This document shows positions 5,461 through 7,106 of a stretch of DNA of 7,106 bases, in pieces; within the stretch, counting starts at the first letter, position 1; each line of letters begins with the position of its first letter. The translations under genes and the position numbers were made by a program. Origin of the DNA: Ignavibacteriaceae bacterium (GTDB lineage Bacteria; Bacteroidota; Ignavibacteria; Ignavibacteriales; Ignavibacteriaceae); contig JARLHB010000536.1 of assembly GCA_031292465.1 (NCBI GenBank), positions 1-7,106 of the forward strand, written 5' to 3'. Below the pieces are notes generated by a model. The model made no database searches. It was given only the letters and a program-made list of their open reading frames with translations, and was not told the DNA's origin.

Positions 5461-7106
5461 ATGAAGAATGTTTCAATTATTAATCAAACAGAACAGGATA
5501 TTCACGAAATACAGGATAAGTCCCAGCGCCGTGCTAAGAAGCGGGCATTGTTTGAAAAGAAAACGACAATGCAGGCGCTTAAACAGGCTTTCATAATGCT
5601 TCGTCCGGATATACAATGGAAAAACCCGGTTATGTTTGTTGTTGAAGTAGGCACTATATTAACTTTTCTTTATATAATACGTGCGGCATTCAGCAGCACT
5701 GTAAGCCAAGTACCTATTTCGTATTTTATTGCAGTAGATGTATGGCTTTTCTTAACAGTTCTATTTGCAAATTTTGCAACTGCGCTTGCAGAGGCCAGAG
5801 GAAAAGCCCAGGCTGAATCACTTAGGCATGCACGCCATGATACCATAGCTTACCGGTTAGATGCCTTTAAGAATGTTGAAGAAGTCTCTTCTAATTTATT
5901 AAAGCCCGGCGATCACGTTGTTGTTGAAACCGGCCAGGTAATACCCGGAGATGGCGAAATAGTTGAAGGTGTAGCTTCAGTAGATGAATCCGCTATTACG
6001 GGCGAGTCAGCTCCGGTTATAAGGGAAGCAGGCGGTGACCGTTCCGGAGTTACAGGTGGAACCACAGTACTTTCCGATAGAATAGTGGTTGAGATAACAA
6101 GCGGCACAGGCGATTCATTCCTTGACCGTATGATTTCTTTAGTTGAAGGCGCTATCCGTCAGCGTTCACCCAACGAGATAGCTCTTACGCTGGTGCTTTC
6201 AGCTTTCACTTTAGTTTTTCTTATAGTTGTTATACCGCTCTGGCCAATGGCCTGGAATGCAGAACAATATATGATGGGTTATATGGGCGTAACCGAGCCG
6301 ATTAAAAGCCTGGGAACTGATATACCTACACTAATAGCATTGCTTGTCTGTCTTATTCCTACAACTATAGGTGCCCTGCTTGCCGCTATAGGAATTGCCG
6401 GAATGGATCGCGCACTACAGGCTAATATAATTGCAAAAAGCGGTAAAGCGGTAGAATTAGCCGGTGACATAGATGTAGTATTACTTGATAAAACAGGAAC
6501 AATAACTCTTGGCAACCGCCGTGCAACTACTTTCATTCCCGTAGGCGAACATACTGCCGCAGAATTAGGCAAGTTAGCGGCCCTTTCATCTATTGCAGAT
6601 GAGACACCCGAAGGGAAAAGTATTGTAAAATTATTTGAAGAACAAAATAACATTCAGATTACCCTGCCGCCCAGCGCTAAGTTTATACCTTTTACTGCTC
6701 AAACCAGAATGAGCGGTGTTGACCTTCAGGACGGACAGCGAATTCGTAAGGGCGCGGGCGATGCTATAATAAGATTTGTAGAGGGAAACAAAGGACATAT
6801 ACCAATTGAATTAAATGTACTTGTAGATAGCGTTGCAACAAAAGGCGCAACTCCACTGGCTGTTGCCGAAGATAACGAAATCATAGGAGTGATAGTTCTT
6901 GAGGACATATTAAAACCTCATATGCATGAGCGTTTTGACAGATTAAGAAAAATGGGATTAAGAACAGTTATGATTACCGGTGATAATCCTTTAACTGCTA
7001 AGACTATTGCAGAAAAAGCGGGTGTTGATGATTTCCTTGCCCAGGCAACACCTGAAACAAAGCTTGCATACATTAAGAAAGAACAAGAAGGCGGCAGGCT
7101 TGTAGC
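5461..7106 (+). CDS. kdpB: KdpB, catalytic P-type ATPase subunit (3' truncated by window end)
   Basis: An open frame from the ATG at 5461 (GAGG at 5449-5452, 8 nt upstream) to the window edge gives 548 complete codons of an expected ~700. KdpB hydrolyses ATP to drive K+ uptake through KdpA. Visible parts: first membrane helices (about 58-112) ending in AEARGKAQAESL; actuator domain with TGES at 180-183, whose S183 corresponds to E. coli regulatory Ser162; TM4 motif LIPTTIGAL (298-306); phosphorylation motif DKTGT with D343 (E. coli D307); nucleotide-domain FTAQTRMSG (411-419) and KGAGD (430-434); P-domain TGDNPLTA (506-513). The TGDGxNDxP hinge and last membrane helices lie beyond the edge. 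The N-terminus is about 25-35 residues longer than in E. coli, rich in Gln, Glu, Lys and Arg. kdpC is expected next. Confidence 0.96.
   Translation, partial: MKNVSIINQTEQDIHEIQDKSQRRAKKRALFEKKTTMQALKQAFIMLRPDIQWKNPVMFVVEVGTILTFLYIIRAAFSSTVSQVPISYFIAVDVWLFLTVLFANFATALAEARGKAQAESLRHARHDTIAYRLDAFKNVEEVSSNLLKPGDHVVVETGQVIPGDGEIVEGVASVDESAITGESAPVIREAGGDRSGVTGGTTVLSDRIVVEITSGTGDSFLDRMISLVEGAIRQRSPNEIALTLVLSAFTLVFLIVVIPLWPMAWNAEQYMMGYMGVTEPIKSLGTDIPTLIALLVCLIPTTIGALLAAIGIAGMDRALQANIIAKSGKAVELAGDIDVVLLDKTGTITLGNRRATTFIPVGEHTAAELGKLAALSSIADETPEGKSIVKLFEEQNNIQITLPPSAKFIPFTAQTRMSGVDLQDGQRIRKGAGDAIIRFVEGNKGHIPIELNVLVDSVATKGATPLAVAEDNEIIGVIVLEDILKPHMHERFDRLRKMGLRTVMITGDNPLTAKTIAEKAGVDDFLAQATPETKLAYIKKEQEGGRLV

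Noticed and set aside
6279..6653. 124-codon minus-strand frame inside kdpB (also 5913-6107 and 6726-6908)
   Set aside because: It covers the TM4 and DKTGT coding region of KdpB; the composition is that of a reverse-frame shadow.

Overview
The window looks like an AT-rich chromosome segment from the Bacteroidota/Chlorobiota/Ignavibacteriota side of the bacterial tree. The main clue is the first gene, which ends in a type IX secretion C-terminal domain with the QNYPNPFNPST signature common in Ignavibacteria and relatives. The kdp genes have clear Shine-Dalgarno sequences, which fits the Ignavibacteria/Chlorobi side better than typical Bacteroidetes. The placement is an inference from protein style; no marker gene is present.

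Layout. (1) 2-565, +: 3' end of a secreted Asp-box/beta-propeller-like protein with a T9SS sorting domain. (2) 566-798: intergenic, with a GC-rich island and a Bacteroidota-style promoter. (3) 799-2151, +: complete NtrC-type, sigma-54-dependent response regulator. (4) 2160-2408 and 2461-3021, -: two small uncharacterised genes convergent with the regulator, one with a His/Cys metal-site pattern and one possibly of a tubby/LURP-like fold. (5) 3022-3351: a divergent control region. It has two oppositely oriented sigma-54-like promoters with nearly identical cores, and between them a dyad plus a 21-bp-spaced direct repeat. (6) 3352-7106, +: the Kdp high-affinity potassium pump operon. It holds a 31-residue membrane micropeptide, kdpF (26 aa), kdpA, and kdpB, which runs off the window before its last quarter. 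kdpC is expected just beyond.

Working model (inference). The regulator takes the place of the usual OmpR-type KdpE. It binds the central dyad and activates both sigma-54 promoters: rightward for the Kdp pump and leftward for the two small genes, which would then belong to the potassium-starvation regulon. A 10-bp piece of the dyad (GTATGGTGAT) recurs against the -33 box of the regulator's own promoter, suggesting autoregulation. The most novel content is this divergent circuit, the micropeptide before kdpF, and the two unstudied genes tied to it. No mobile element, rRNA, tRNA or CRISPR array is evident.
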